From positions 1-64,000 of the forward strand of contig JAOPHQ010006338.1 in NCBI GenBank assembly GCA_030340625.1: 64,000 nucleotides of DNA. The letters are read 5' to 3'. Positions within the stretch are counted from its first letter, which is position 1, and every line of letters begins with the position of its first letter. Both the position numbers and the translations under genes were made by a program. Below, piece by piece: positions 23,581 through 31,140 of the stretch. Source of the DNA: Merluccius polli (taxonomy: Eukaryota; Chordata; Actinopteri; Gadiformes; Merlucciidae). The notes under the pieces are model-generated. The model worked only from the letters and a program-made list of their open reading frames with translations, was not told the DNA's origin and did not search any database.

Positions 23581-24579
23581 CAGCAGCAGCCATAAAGAGA
23601 GAGAGATGGAGACATCCAAGATAGAGATAAGATAATGCAATAAATACAATACAAGGTAGTGCCAGAGTAAGGACAACAGAACTCAAACAGGACAAATAGC
23701 AAACACACAATACAGTAAGTAAGTGTTTATATAATAATAGTCTAAAAAAGGTATAATCTACAGTCTAATATAATAATAGTATAATATGTATGGTAATAGT
23801 ATAATAATAGTAGAATATAATATAATAATAGTATTATAGTTGCAGTATAATAGGCTATATAATATAATATAAGTGGCCCAGAGACAGTATAAAAAATTCA
23901 CAGTATGCAAAGTGTGTAAATAAATGCAGTGTAAAGTGGCCCACTTTACAATTTAGAGAGGACTTTTCCTTTTAATTAAATTAACGTTGCGCAAATTACG
24001 ACAAATACCGCGAGAAAACAACACCACTACCGTGGCTTTTTTTTTGGGGGGGGGGGGGGGGGGGGGGGTTACTGTAAATTTCTTCCGCGGAGATGTGGCG
24101 CCACCTGGTGGCCAGGTCTGAAACTAACCTCCCTCCCATCTTGTGCCAACAAGTGCCAATTAGAAAACCAAAAACAAAGCATATAAAACGACTTTTATGG
24201 ACCTTTATATACTTTTGTTATTTTGTCCTCCCCCCCACACACAGGTAGGTATTGCAGGTATCCAATCAAACTACTCCCCGCAGATTGGCCTATCCATCTA
24301 CTTTGCGTAATCGTGCGTAATTTCGTGCGTAAAACCCCAATAATCAACCAGCCTGTGAACGCGACTCGCTTCAAAAACCCCTGCCCCCCACCCACCTTGC
24401 TTGTAGGAGGCCAGCACCATGCTGCGGTCCTCCACCTCCAGCACCGTGTCTATGTCCAGGTCGGTGGCGTACAGGAGGTCCAGCACCGCCCGGCCGTCGT
24501 TCCTCCGCAGGGCCTCCAGGAAGCGGGACCTCAGCTCCTTGACGGCCAGCTGCCTGGGGCTCAGCTCCAGCTCCTCCAT
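6180..24579 (-). CDS. asb4: Ankyrin repeat and SOCS box protein 4, complete coding region
   Basis: Six exons (24579-24396, 23529-23230, 22606-22364, 21759-21512, 21049-20936, 6368-6180) join in frame to 425 codons plus TGA; human ASB4 is about 426 residues. Residues 1-61 are the N-terminal region ending VLASYKQG. Ankyrin repeats follow, with [38 protein letters not shown] and [10 protein letters not shown] cores. The last 62 residues are the SOCS box: a BC-box-like [14 protein letters not shown] and a Cul5-box-like [15 protein letters not shown]. The family member is the substrate receptor of an Elongin B/C-Cullin5 E3 ligase. All internal introns are GT-AG and phase compatible. The last intron is 14.6 kb because of inserted elements, so the terminal exon is easy to miss. 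Partial copies of exons 1 and 2 exist at 49.6 and 27.8 kb. Confidence 0.93.
6425..6446. repeat. TA microsatellite
   Basis: TA run ending in the TA target of the adjacent Tc1/mariner element; it resumes at 7667 on the other side. Confidence 0.9.
6447..7666 (-). mobile_element. Intact Tc1/mariner element, DD36E type (Incomer-like)
   Basis: 1220 bp bounded by perfect 30-bp terminal inverted repeats (6447-6476 and 7637-7666, starting CACTCACCGGCCACTTTATT) and a TA duplication (6445-6446, 7667-7668). It carries one open transposase gene. Insertion into a TA microsatellite is the expected target choice. Perfect repeats and an open frame point to a recent insertion. The spacing of catalytic residues (see the CDS) puts it with the DD36E group named Incomer rather than classical DD34E Tc1; that name is from memory. 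Confidence 0.95.
6479..7519 (-). CDS. Tc1/mariner transposase, 346 aa, DD36E
   Basis: Cut-and-paste transposase. Residues 1-115 hold two helix-turn-helix DNA-binding subdomains (first HTH around [20 protein letters not shown]; second near [15 protein letters not shown]), with a basic, GRPR-like linker region between them. The catalytic triad is D155 (AWSDESRF), D246 (FQQDNAPCH) and E283 (LNPIEHLWD), with exactly 36 residues between the second D and the E. Tc1 normally has 34, so this is the DD36E variant. The frame is open with no stop or shift. The start ATG lies 147 bases from the outer edge of the right repeat, and the stop is 2 bases inside the left repeat. Confidence 0.95.
   Translation of the reverse strand: MGKKCDLSDFERGTVVGARRAGLSISETADLLGFSRTTISRVYREWSEKEKISSERQFCGRKCLVDARGQRRMARLVRADRKATVTQITTRYNRGMQKSISERTTRRTLRRMGYSSRRPHRVPLLSAKNRKLRLQFAQAHQNWTIEDWKNVAWSDESRFLLRHSDGRVRIWRQQHESMDPSCLVSTVQAGGGGVMVWGIFSWHTLGLLVPIEHRVKATDYLSIVADHVHPFMTTVYPSSDGYFQQDNAPCHKARILSDWFLEHDNEFTVLKWPPQSPDLNPIEHLWDVVEREIRIMDVQPTNLQQLRDAIMSIWTKLSEECFQYLVESVPRRIKAVLKAKGGPTRY
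7809..7840. repeat. CA microsatellite
   Basis: Uninterrupted CA run. Confidence 0.95.
8192..8842. repeat. TTACGTAA palindromic satellite array
   Basis: About 650 bp built almost only from AACTTACGTAA, TTTGCGTAAGTT, TTATTTACGTAATAA and GAATTGCGTAAG modules in alternating orientation. Almost every 8-12 bases holds TTACGTAA, TTGCGTAA or its complement. Both strands read nearly the same, so the stretch can fold into many alternative hairpins or one long one. It ends in a short GGCGCTAA / GAGCTAAC series near 8843-8890. Confidence 0.95.
9301..9367. repeat. TA microsatellite
   Basis: Pure TA tract of about 67 bp separating two transposons. Confidence 0.95.
9604..11082 (-). repeat. 3' LTR of the Gypsy element
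   Basis: 1479 bp, the downstream LTR in element orientation, next to the polypurine tract. Repeated identically at 17239-18717 apart from one visible substitution. Confidence 0.97.
11083..11093 (-). promoter_or_regulatory. Polypurine tract
   Basis: AAGGGGGAGGG on the minus strand directly abuts the 3' LTR, the expected plus-strand priming site. Confidence 0.9.
11180..17089 (-). CDS. gag-pol: Gag-Pol polyprotein of the Ty3/Gypsy element, 1969 aa
   Basis: A single uninterrupted frame. Residues 1-345 resemble the PNMA family ([10 protein letters not shown] near the start, [38 protein letters not shown]), so this Gag is related to the Gypsy stock from which vertebrate PNMA genes arose. A CCHC knuckle follows (C463, C466, H471, C476), then a retropepsin-like protease (D552 in FDSG). 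The reverse transcriptase has D939 and the YLDD box (1001-1004); RNase H has D1173, E1214 and D1240. Integrase has an HHCC finger (H1437, H1442, C1472, C1475) and the DD35E triad D1503, D1562, E1598. The C-terminus is an acidic tail. Gag and Pol are in one frame with no readthrough or frameshift site needed. No env-like region follows. Confidence 0.97.
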   Translation of the reverse strand: MATTELVSELKRWCRGEGLDETYALMTIVPEEVEIHEVEETLETIKSLGRVRVRGRNFSARLNQRMVLCESRETVKEESVPPEVKPADGGEAWPVIIIGKAQAAAEEFNSKLKGLLQAEGKTMEDLQSLFPSTPPPTSSTESILRAVGDLLDKTTKPADGGSYGRLRMFSGALPTPPGEEPFDHWLEQAWLLVEETECSDREKRRRLIGSLKGPALEIVKAVRHANPDASPKECLEALESVFGSAESGDDLYFAFRLMQQQKGEKLSDFLRRLERSLAKVIQRGGLPASCMDRARLEQLLRGAIASDLMLIQLRLRERKAAPPNFLQLLTEIRAEEEYESSRKKLSASVHQVHVNPEVDTRQAEIQSLKAEIKELKSMVASVVTQSTPVKEDYRETTPINAPPGPENRQDAELAALKKQLKRLKQKTSNKMSEQDAAVSTMEVSKQYSNSPKGAPKKSEDNFCYRCGESGHFATKCRNPENQTKVIRKLIHALKMTKDKQQSGDSTASEVNCGVKKSAVTSSEPAGIPEGLIGPPSIVPVKVNGHCCDALFDSGSQVTIIFESWYQTYLSDVPIRPVSGLALWGLSESEGSYPYRGYVVVDVEYPAKVAGADQTVTILALICPQPRTADQTPVIVGTNASHIRRLVQQCKDNGIDITQTLGIQCYRDNNPTSTITATALEEKDDVGCVLWQGPGPLTLPPGGDCSAVCKVEYKHQVDKQILMVDSSPLTSLPAGVLLQPMVVPSEDVNVSHFRILVQNESLTETVIPAGTVIGHMYLTDAVTHLSPSKTADTELDPNLINFGDSPVSEEWKQRLRQKLSTRSQVFSLHEWDVGLAKGVEHMIRMSDPRPFRERSRRLAPADLEDVRKHLQELLRAGIIKESRSPYASPIVIVRKKTGAVRMCIDYRLLNSRTIPDQYTTPCIDDVLDSMTGSKWFSVLDLRSGYYQIAMAEEDKEKTAFICPLGFFQFERMPQGITGAPATFQRLMERAVGDMNLLEVLVYLDDLIVFGRTLEEHEERLLKVLDRLAEVGLKISFDKCQFCLPKVKYLGHIVSADGVSPDPSKIEAVTTWPQPTHLKALQSFLGFCGYYRRFIANYAAIVRPLSELTKGYAPTQRGKKPEKDNTKTYLKESEPFGERWDQSCTEAFHEIIHCLTHAPVLAFADHNKPYVLHVDASLKGLGAVLYQEHSEGLRPVAFASRKLKTSERNYPVHQLEFLALKWAVVDKFHDYLYGVRFTVRTDNNPLTYVLSTAKLSAVGHRWLSALSTYDFDVKYRPGRHNIDADLLSRNMPDESSEEWTTIPQSGVRSICKRICIPGTAGSPPRYVDQLGASPECVPDVFAFPTHLELKSLGQMSKQELIEAQEDDPAIQLAIQAVKNGKWPEENGSSPESFRLKKEMGKLMMKDGLLHRLSKRPSGKELTQLVLPSGFRELVLKATHDDLGHLGIERTTDLLRSRFFWPKLASDVEQYIKNCGACVTRKTPCHRAAPLHHISSSGPMDLVCIDFLSMEPDSAGIGNVLVVTDHFTRYAQAFPSRNQKAQTVAKILVDKYFLHYGLPARIHSDQGRDFESQLIKELLKMMGIRKSRTTPYHPQGDPQPERFNRTLLSMLGTLGCEKKKQWSKHVGYLVHAYNSTKCDSTGYSPYFLMFGREARLPVDLCFGTSPDGEAEGCHSRYVAKLKDDLQRAYKLASDTAYKTHQRNKRSYDKRVGFQTLEIGDRVLLRNLGLKGKHKLESRWSPIPYVVLGKMPNLPVYNVKPADGGGGVKTLHRDHLLPIGQLVRMPTLEVEDKSHVKTRTRAETQKRSKKVLPEVQKVLQEMQESMDSSSDVEYYGPEKPYSTYLKEILEKERDTAGQSNLIQDDGDSSQQSDGNPAEDSLSEDESVEEEHNSVREEDGDQDSEEESDPESDNPCHDKHPETVTKTKVISKPENRPKRIVKPVIRLTYDEPGRGKDQPLTIVHRGVVIKIGKS
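17216..17233 (-). promoter_or_regulatory. Primer-binding site, tRNA-Thr-like
   Basis: On the minus strand, five bases after the 5' LTR, reads TGGAGGCCCCGCTGGGAT. This matches, from memory, the complement of the last 15 bases plus CCA of a vertebrate tRNA-Thr(AGT). Confidence 0.75.
17239..18717 (-). repeat. 5' LTR of the Gypsy element
   Basis: 1479 bp upstream LTR, which should hold the element promoter. Element transcription would run toward lower coordinates, the same direction as asb4. Confidence 0.97.
18718..20758. other. Right part of the host DNA transposon
   Basis: About 2 kb between the Gypsy and the right terminal repeat, containing most of the AACAGAGTTGAC copies and one ORF remnant. 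AT-rich; no intact transposase. Confidence 0.7.
19385..19795 (-). pseudogene. Remnant of a DNA-transposon protein, 136 aa
   Basis: Open frame inside the unclassified transposon. The centre reads [20 protein letters not shown], then [12 protein letters not shown] and [15 protein letters not shown]. Proteins ending in this kind of small Tudor-like YPG / FWP / WY module are common as C-terminal parts of fish transposon genes, so I read it as the surviving 3' end of an element gene. No catalytic domain is visible upstream. It could instead be one exon of a larger spliced element gene that has lost its other exons. Confidence 0.5.
20761..20785. repeat. TA microsatellite
   Basis: TA run at the right boundary of the DNA transposon. 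Confidence 0.9.
20860..20911. repeat. CATA and CAGA tetranucleotide repeats
   Basis: ATACATAC followed by (CAGA)n and again CATA repeats, just 3' (in gene direction) of asb4 exon 5. Confidence 0.85.
20936..21049 (-). CDS. asb4: asb4 exon 5
   Basis: 38 codons, [20 protein letters not shown] to IPDDCYK. Aligns with the human VIQACH...IPDDD segment between the ankyrin domain and the SOCS box. Acceptor GTACAG, donor GTATTG, phase 0 both sides. Confidence 0.92.
21058..21093. repeat. CA microsatellite
   Basis: CA run within asb4 intron 4, directly at the exon 5 acceptor. Confidence 0.9.
21512..21759 (-). CDS. asb4: asb4 exon 4, ankyrin repeats
   Basis: 248 nt, [20 protein letters not shown] through [10 protein letters not shown]. 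The YPPQFHK end is characteristic of ASB4. Phase 1 in, phase 0 out. Confidence 0.93.
21760..22363 (-). other. asb4 intron 3
   Basis: 604 bp; no recognised repeat family or coding sequence. Confidence 0.8.
22364..22606 (-). CDS. asb4: asb4 exon 3, ankyrin repeats
   Basis: 243 nt, [20 protein letters not shown] through [13 protein letters not shown]. Phase 1 on both sides. Confidence 0.93.
22607..23229 (-). other. asb4 intron 2
   Basis: 623 bp. Holds a (TG)n run followed by a G tract at 22974-23017. Confidence 0.8.
23230..23529 (-). CDS. asb4: asb4 exon 2, ankyrin repeats
   Basis: 300 nt, [20 protein letters not shown] through CAKLLLLRG. Phase 1 on both sides. A near-identical copy interrupted by a MITE lies at 27608-28043. 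Confidence 0.93.
23530..24395 (-). other. asb4 intron 1
   Basis: 866 bp. Contains a (GATT)n run at 23546-23580, an AT-rich TAATA region at 23730-23880, and a poly-G tract at 24044-24068. The same intron, in two pieces, recurs at 28044-28427 and 49036-49530. Confidence 0.85.
24396..24579 (-). CDS. asb4: asb4 exon 1 with start codon
   Basis: ATG at 24579-24577; encodes [20 protein letters not shown] through [11 protein letters not shown]4 in other vertebrates has the same FLEAL...VDTVFEVED...[11 protein letters not shown] pattern, which fixes the frame and start. Confidence 0.92.
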
Positions 24580-24634
24580 GATGGAGGAGGAGGAGGAGGA
24601 GGAGGAGGAGGAGGAGGAGGAGGAGGAGGAGGAC
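24580..24634. repeat. GGA trinucleotide repeat in asb4 5' region
   Basis: About 17 GGA (TCC on the gene strand) units immediately upstream of the asb4 start codon, probably in the 5'UTR. Absent from the duplicated copy at 49716. Confidence 0.9.
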
Positions 24635-25430
24635 GGCGCTATGGACCTTAACACACCGTGGAGAAGGGCTGAGATGAAATCCCAAAGTGCTGTGATGAAG
24701 CCGGTGATCATCAGTTATTACGCTGGAGGAGGGCCAAACACAGCACCACGACGTATGTAATCCAGGGGTGTGGGGGGGGTTGGTGATCAATTCAGTTTAA
24801 AAAACAGTCAATGACAGGAGTTGTGGGTCTAACCGTGGCAGCAAGGGGGGAGTGAAATGTAATATGCCTGGAGTCCAGCTGGGTATTAATAGAGTGGAGA
24901 GTGTGTTATTATGGGTGGTGGTGGGTGTTGCTGAGTGTAGACCCTGGATGTGTAATAGGAAGCAGGGGCGTATCCCTGGTTTTAAAGACGTGCACAAGGG
25001 ATTTTAGTTTAGTTTTAGCACAAAGTTTAGTTTTAGGGTTAGGGTTTCATATTAGTGTTAAGGTTTCCAACTGGATCCGTCCTGATTCTCTCACATACGT
25101 GATTTCTCTTTCCCTCACAGCCCCTCTGAGCCCCCCCCAAAGGTCTGATCCTAGAACCGCCCCTGGTGTGTCTTTAATGTGCAACACCCCCCAAGTCTCT
25201 GCTGTCAAACTTGTGTGTCCTTGATATTTGATCACATTGTCTTAAGAAGGTGGCGGTACAGCGAAGAGACGCAAGTCCTGGCGTGAATTGTAATGTAAAG
25301 TGTAACTTCCGGAGGCTAGAGTCGTGGGTTGTCAGCTCGGTCTGGCTTCAAGGCCCTGTGAGGGAGATCTCTGTGGCGCCGTCTTATTTCTATGTGACGT
25401 GAATTGTGAAGTACACGTGCAAATTCTGTC
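24635..25430. other. asb4 upstream region
   Basis: Candidate promoter region for asb4; no TATA box or other motif that I would defend. A possible 203-bp MITE with CAGGGGCG ends lies at 24963-25165. Confidence 0.5.
24963..25165. mobile_element. Short MITE with CAGGGGCG ends
   Basis: Left end CAGGGGCGTATCCC, inverted right end CAGGGGCGGTTCTAGG. No clear target duplication. Contains a TAGTTTTAG/TTAGGGTTAGGG series. Confidence 0.4.
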
Positions 25431-25440
25431 CATCTCACAC

Positions 25441-26615
25441 CGGGCGTCTTGTTGGCGCAGCGGCGAGAGCCATGCGCTATGAGCTCTGCGGAGCGGGGGT
25501 TCAAGTCCTGGCAAGGGAGCTCCTGGGATTGGCTGTTTTCTGCATCACCTGAATTGTAATGTCAAATTCAAGTGACATTGTGGTGCAGGGTAGAGAATTG
25601 TGTGTGATCCGCACAGGAGACCCTGTTTCGTGTGCTGTGGTGTCATCTTATTTCTACATGAATTGTGATGTCAAATACAAGTGCGACTTTCCAGCACATC
25701 ACAGCGGGCGTCCAGGTGGCGCAACGCAGAGAGCTGCAGGTTATCAGATCTGGAGATCAGGGTTCGAGTCCCGGCAAGGGACATGAACATGCTTTCCTCT
25801 TGTGTTGTGATGTCAAATACAAGTGCGACTTCCTAGTACATCACGTTGGGCGTCCAGGTGGCGCAACGCAGAGCGCTGCAGTTTACCCGATTTGTGGACC
25901 AGGGTTCGAGTCCCAGCAAGGGATGTCAAATACAAGTGCGACTTCCCTACTGGGTGGTGTGATGGAAAGAGCCATGGTCTACTGACCTGGTGTTGTATCC
26001 TGGTAGTTGGACTCTCCCCATTACCCAGGGGTAGAGGGGTGTATAAGAAGGGCTGTTGGAGATGTAGTGTGACATACCACAACAGTCAGTGACACAGGTG
26101 TCCCAGTTAGGCAGAGGTCTCCAATGTCTTGTTCACTGGAACAAGATGTTGGAGTCTTGTTCACTGGAACAAGATGTTGGAGACCTCTGCCTAACTGGGA
26201 CACCTGTGTCACTGACTGTTGTGGTATGTCAGGAGTGTCATACCACATTTCAAACAGCCCTATCAATCACTGGCATCCCCAACAGCCTTTCTTATATCCC
26301 CCCCTGGGCCCAGGGAATGGGGATAGAGTCCGACTACCAGGATACGATACCAGGTCAGTCAGAGCAGTAGACCACGGCTCTTTCCATCATGCCACCGAGA
26401 CGCCCAGCTATGACCTGTAGGGAAGTCGCACTTGTATTTGACATCACAATACACAAGAGGAAACCACATAGATGTCCCTTGCCGGGACTCGAACCCTGGC
26501 CTACAGATCTGATAACCTACAGCGCACTGCGTTGCGCCACCTGGACGACCATTGTGATGTACTAGGAAGTCGCACTTGTATTTGACATCACAATTCATGT
26601 GGAAATAAAATGCTA
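25441..26615. repeat. Inverted array of tRNA-like (SINE-type) units
   Basis: Units at 25441-25518, 25705-25781 and 25848-25923 (+) and 26474-26551 (-) each read GGCGTCCAGGTGGCGCAACG (A-box-like) then GGGTTCGAGTCCCGGCAAGG (B-box). They are joined by linkers containing GATGTCAAATACAAGTGCGA. The two halves are inverted about a centre near 26150, where CAGTCAGTGACACAGGTGTC and its complement face each other. More units occur at 50017-50245. Confidence 0.8.
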
Positions 26616-26622
26616 CCTGCAC

Positions 26623-27607
26623 CTCAGCTGCACGCCCGGAGCCGGACCCTGGCGGAGAAGAACACCACAGGACCCAGGCCTTGGGTTGTCTACAATGCTT
26701 GGGTCTTTAAATGAGCTGGGGCAGGCTGGGAGTTGTAGTTTTATTTAGTCCCACCCAATCACCCAAACGGTTAGTGAATCAAGATGGATCGGTGAATATG
26801 TTTAGAGTGATCACCAATCATCGCCCATTCAGCCGACAGAGAAGTATGATTAGACGAAAGTATGGGATACACAATATATACAATACCAAATAATATGAAT
26901 AGGAGAAGAAGTGGGGCCAGGTTAAAAAGTTCTGTTGAACAAAAACAGTCAGGTTTATTCAAATTAATAACCATAGCAAATAAAAATAGGATAGGATTGA
27001 GTGCCATCTCGCAGTGAGATATGTCGATATAAAGGGCTCATTCTAAGGTAAAGAAAAAACACAACAATTCTTATTTTCATGGGATTGCACACTAACACAT
27101 ACTTATGTAAATATACATATATATAATATAAGTCTGTTACGCTGGATGCCACTAACTTCTACACACTGCAACTTTTAAAAAATAAGATTGACATCCAGGA
27201 TATGTTTTAAAAAAAATGAAACCGCCTGAAAAAGGGTTGACCTATTTCTATTTGTTTATCCACAATTTCACTAAAATATTTACCCTTCCATATGGTAAGC
27301 ACAAGAACATGAATTTGAGACAAAAATAATGATTGAATACATGATCGGGATCGAGCGCCGCCCGCTTCATTAACGAACCCTGGATTGGAATCACTTTGTG
27401 TGTGTCCATTTATAACACTGCCGTTAGCCTTGGCGATGGCGTTAGCCTTGCGGCGCCATGGCAACATTCACCATAAAACAACCATGACATCATCAACCCT
27501 CTGTGCTGTGTAGTTTGACCTCATATACCTTGGCCTTCTCTGGACTGTCCTCCACCGAGGGCTCTGTGGAACTGAGAGAGAGACAGAGAGAAAGAGAGAC
27601 ACAGAGA
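26623..27607 (-). pseudogene. ppp1r9a: Duplicated ppp1r9a fragment (exon ends plus intron)
   Basis: Near-identical copy of 55502-56843 minus an internal block (55691-56057). It contains the first 26 nt of one ppp1r9a exon (26623-26648), the following intron, and a complete 43-nt exon copy with both splice sites (27529-27571; [14 protein letters not shown]). It ends in the GA-rich repeat next to that exon, where it is fused to an asb4 exon-2 copy at 27607. It cannot make neurabin by itself. Confidence 0.9.
27529..27571 (-). pseudogene. ppp1r9a: Copy of ppp1r9a 43-nt exon
   Basis: Identical in frame and splice sites to the exon at 56766-56808. Acceptor CTCTCAG and donor GTATAT are kept. Confidence 0.85.
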
Positions 27608-28043
27608 CACAGTCCACTGACTCCCTGGCACTGGCGTAACAACGTGATGATGGGCCCCGGTGCAAATAATATTTCAGGGCCCCCCCCCCCCCCCCCCCCG
27701 CGGTCTTCATAGGCCCCCCCCCGGCGTCTGGGCCCCGGTGCAATGCACCGGTTGCACCGTCGATAGTTACGCCAGTGCTCCCTGGTGATGCAGTAGTGCA
27801 GCGCCGTGTGGCCGCTCAGTGATTGGCTGTTGACCCTGGCCCCGTGGTCCAGCAGCAGGGCCACGCAGTCCGCGTGGGACACCTCGCAGGCCACGTGCAG
27901 CGGCGTCTTGCCGTTGGGCTTGCGGTTCACCGCCGCCCCCTTGTGGAGGAGCACCAGCAGCGTCTCCAGCGCGTTGTACATCACGCACACGTGGACGCCC
28001 ATCGCCCACGACTTCTCCAGCTTATAGCCTGGCAGCCAGTATC
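27608..28043 (-). pseudogene. asb4: Duplicated asb4 exon 2, split by a MITE
   Basis: Copy of asb4 exon 2 from the acceptor (28043) to within 21 codon-equivalents of its end, where the ppp1r9a fragment takes over. The frame is intact from [12 protein letters not shown] to HYCITRE, with one synonymous change seen. A 149-bp MITE at 27629-27777 interrupts it. The exon's donor site is lost, so this copy is not a working exon. Confidence 0.92.
27629..27777. mobile_element. 149-bp hAT MITE
   Basis: Ends CACTGGCGTAAC ... GTTACGCCAGTG with an exact 8-bp CTCCCTGG duplication (27621-27628 and 27778-27785), the hAT hallmark. The interior is rich in poly-C and GGCCCCGG. It landed after the asb4 exon 2 duplication. 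Confidence 0.92.
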
Positions 28044-28056
28044 CTGTAAACAAGAA

Positions 28057-28105
<49 letters not shown>

Positions 28106-28427
28106 CACATTATTGATCCCCCAGGGGGGAAATTCGTTTGTTACAGCACAGCAGCAGCCAAGAAAGAGATAGAGATAGAGACATCCAAGATAGAGATAAG
28201 ATAATGCAATAAATACAATACAAGGTAGTGCCAGAGTAAGGACAAACGGAACTCAAACAGGACAAATAGCAAACACACAATACAGTAAGTAAGTGTTTAT
28301 AATAATAGTCTAAAAAAGGTATAATCACAGTCTAGTATAATAATAGTATACTATGTATGGTAATAGTATAATAATAGTAGAATATAATAATATAATATAG
28401 GCCTAATAATAGTATTATTGTTGCAGT
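28044..28427 (-). repeat. Duplicated asb4 intron 1, first part
   Basis: Matches 23530-23845, with a longer GATT run and an extra segment at 28105-28140 (TTATTGATCCCCC...GGGAAATTC) resembling the 3' end of fish Rex/CR1-type LINEs with a GATT tail. The match stops at GTTGCAG, where CAGGGGCGGACTGG begins. Confidence 0.85.
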
Positions 28428-28672
28428 CAGGGGCGGACTGGCCATCGGGAGATTTCCCGAACGGCCGGACGATTTCAGGCCGAGCCGGCCGGCCGTAATT
28501 CTTTATTTTTTTAAATTTTTTTTATTATTATTTTATATTATTATATTATATTATATTATTATATTTTTTTCCATTGAAGATGTAAAAAAAGAGAAAAAGT
28601 TAAGTAAGCCGTGATTTGGGCTGGCCTGCTGGATATTTGCTTACAGCGCGAAACGGAGCTCTGGCCTGACGG

Positions 28673-28859
28673 CAGGGGTGGACTGGCCATGCACATGGGC
28701 CGGTCCATATTTTTGGGCCGGTCCAGGACTGTCATAATACGTCGGTCGTAGGTCCGGGGTGTGTTACGATCGTGCGCACCCCCCGTCGAGAATCGCGCGA
28801 AGGAAATTGCGAGGAGGAGAAAATTGCCCGGGCCGAATTTTGTTGCCAGTCCAGCCCTC
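28673..28859. mobile_element. Short MITE with CAGGGGTGGACTGG ends
   Basis: Starts CAGGGGTGGACTGGCCATGC, ends TTGCCAGTCCAGCCCTC, giving partly matching inverted termini around a GC-rich core. Confidence 0.5.
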
Positions 28860-28869
28860 ATCCACAACC

Positions 28870-30108
28870 ACTAGACTGAAATATGTTAAAAGGGTCAATT
28901 AAATCTATAGAAAATCAGTAGATATTATTGAAAATTATGTTTTTAATCTCGCTAAAGTGGAGTAGGCCTAATGGTTTTTACATTTTCATATTCGCCTCTT
29001 ACATGTGTAGGCCTACTTGTTAGATAGGCTAAATAGCTGTGGCTGTGATCCTAGTTTTTTGGTGTAATGGCTTATATGTTTACAGTGCAGTGAAATAATC
29101 AAGAAGTTACGAATTGTAGTGGACTGTAAAAAAAAAAAAGGTTTTTAATATAATAAAGCCACACTCAATTCCATACACTGAAAGCCACACTCAATTCCAT
29201 ACACTGGAGACGGGCTCGTTATTTCACGTGTTCAAGGGTTTTCATCATTCATGATCTAAATAACAATAAATAAAGTTGAGCTCTGAGCTGTTTCAGCTGC
29301 ACCTTTCGCATATATTGACATGTGGCTTGTACGCAACTAGTTGCTTCATGTTATTGCCAAAAGTACTATAGCAGCATATCTTGTTATTGTCAAGGATGAC
29401 GATTGATATCTGGCCCCTGCACCCAAGGTTAAGCGCTCCCCGGCTCTAAGCAAAGAGCCAGGTCATGTTAACTGTCTGCATCTTCTCTCTTTCACGCAAC
29501 TATATGCTTTATGTATCTGCATCAACTTTGAATCTCTCCAAATGATACTGCCTTGTGTTACATTGATTCCCGACCTCGCTGCTTTGCTGCAGAGACCACC
29601 CCGAACCAGAGAAAACTCACCTAATATCTAAACAACTTAACCATCTCTAACCTACTACCTAATCCTAACCATCTCTAATATAATCCCTAAATTTAAGCAC
29701 CACTAACATCACACCGAAACGTAAAAATGTCTCGCCTAATAGGCCTACTTATTTATCTCTAACCTATAATCCTCTCTATCTAAATCTCGGATCCAGCAGT
29801 CCTGCTATAGCCGCGGAATAGTACAGACATTATGCCACCACAGAAACACAACATAGCCTAACATTTGTAGGCCATTACACCAAAAAACTAGGATCACAGC
29901 GGTATACACATGAGAGGCGAATGTGAAAATTAAAAACCATTAGACCTACTACTCTTTAGCGAGATTAAAAACAATTTTCAATAATATCTACTGATTTTCT
30001 AGATGTAATTGACTCTTTTAACACATTTCAGTCTATTAAGCTGCTGACTTTTGGTCCCAAGATCCTATTTTACTATAGGCGTGGTGGGTAGGAGAGAGAG
30101 CGCAAGAA

Positions 30109-30145
<37 letters not shown>

Positions 30146-31140
30146 ACAGTGCACTGAATGAATTAGCGTAGTGGTAAAATAATCAAAAAGTTACGAATTG
30201 TAGTGGACCGTAAAAAAAAGTTTTTTAATATAATAAAGCCACACTCAACTCCATACACTGGAGATGGGCTCGTTATTTCACATGTTCAAGGGTTTTCATC
30301 ATTCATGATCTAAATAACAATAAATGGTTAACTCTGCCCTAAAAGTTGGCTCTGATCTGTTTCAGTTGCACCTTTCGCATATATTGACATGTGGCTTGCA
30401 CGCAACTAGTTGCTTCATGTTATTGCCAAAAGCGCTATGGCAGCATATCTTGTTATTGTCATGGATGAGATTGATATCTGGCCTCTGCACCCAAGGTTAA
30501 GCGCTCCCCGGCTCTAAGCAAAAAGCCAGGTCATGTTAACTGTCTGCATCTTCTCTCTTTCACGCAACTATGCATTATGTATCTGAATCAACTTTGAATC
30601 TCTCCAAATGATACTGCCTTGTGTTACATTGATTACCGAGCTCGCTGCTTTGTGAGACCATCCTGAACCAGAGAAAACTCACCTAATATCTAAACAACTT
30701 AACCATCTCTAACCTACCTAATCCCAACCATCTCTAATGTAATCCCTAAATTTAAGCACCACTAACCTAACACCAAAACGTAACCATCTCTTACCGAATA
30801 GGCCTAAACTTATTCATCTCTAACCTATAACCCTCTCGATCTAAATCTCGGATCCAGCAGTCCTACTATAGCCGCGTTATAGTAGGACAGACATTATGCC
30901 ACCACAGAAACACAACATAGCCTAACACTTGTAGGTCATTACACCAAAAAAGGTAGGCCTACACATGCAAGAGGCGAATATTAAAAATGTAAAAACCATT
31001 AGGCCTACTCCATTTTAGCGAGATTAAAAACATAAATTTCAATAATATCTACTGATTTTCTATGTAATTGACTCTTTTAACACATTTCAGTCCATTAACC
31101 TGCTGACTTGTGGTCCCAAGATCCTATTTTACTATAGGCC
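28870..31140. repeat. Tandem 1.1-kb repeat with inverted boundary segments
   Basis: The segment from about 29120-30050 recurs at about 30190-31100 (e.g. CACTCAATTCCATACACTGG, GCGCTCCCCGGCTCTAAGCA). The boundary segment beginning near 28870 (AATATGTTAAAAGGGTCAAT) is the inverse of segments ending near 30040 and 31095. So it has the form inverted end - body - end - body - end. No ORF. Confidence 0.8.

Noticed and set aside
24298..24790. Poly-Ser or poly-Leu N-terminal extensions of ASB4
   Set aside because: They come from reading the GGA repeat in frame; homology places the start at 24579, after the repeat.
25848..25923. Possible functional tRNA gene
   Set aside because: A-box and B-box-like words are present, but I cannot fold a proper anticodon arm and the unit repeats with linkers, so a SINE-type repeat is more likely.
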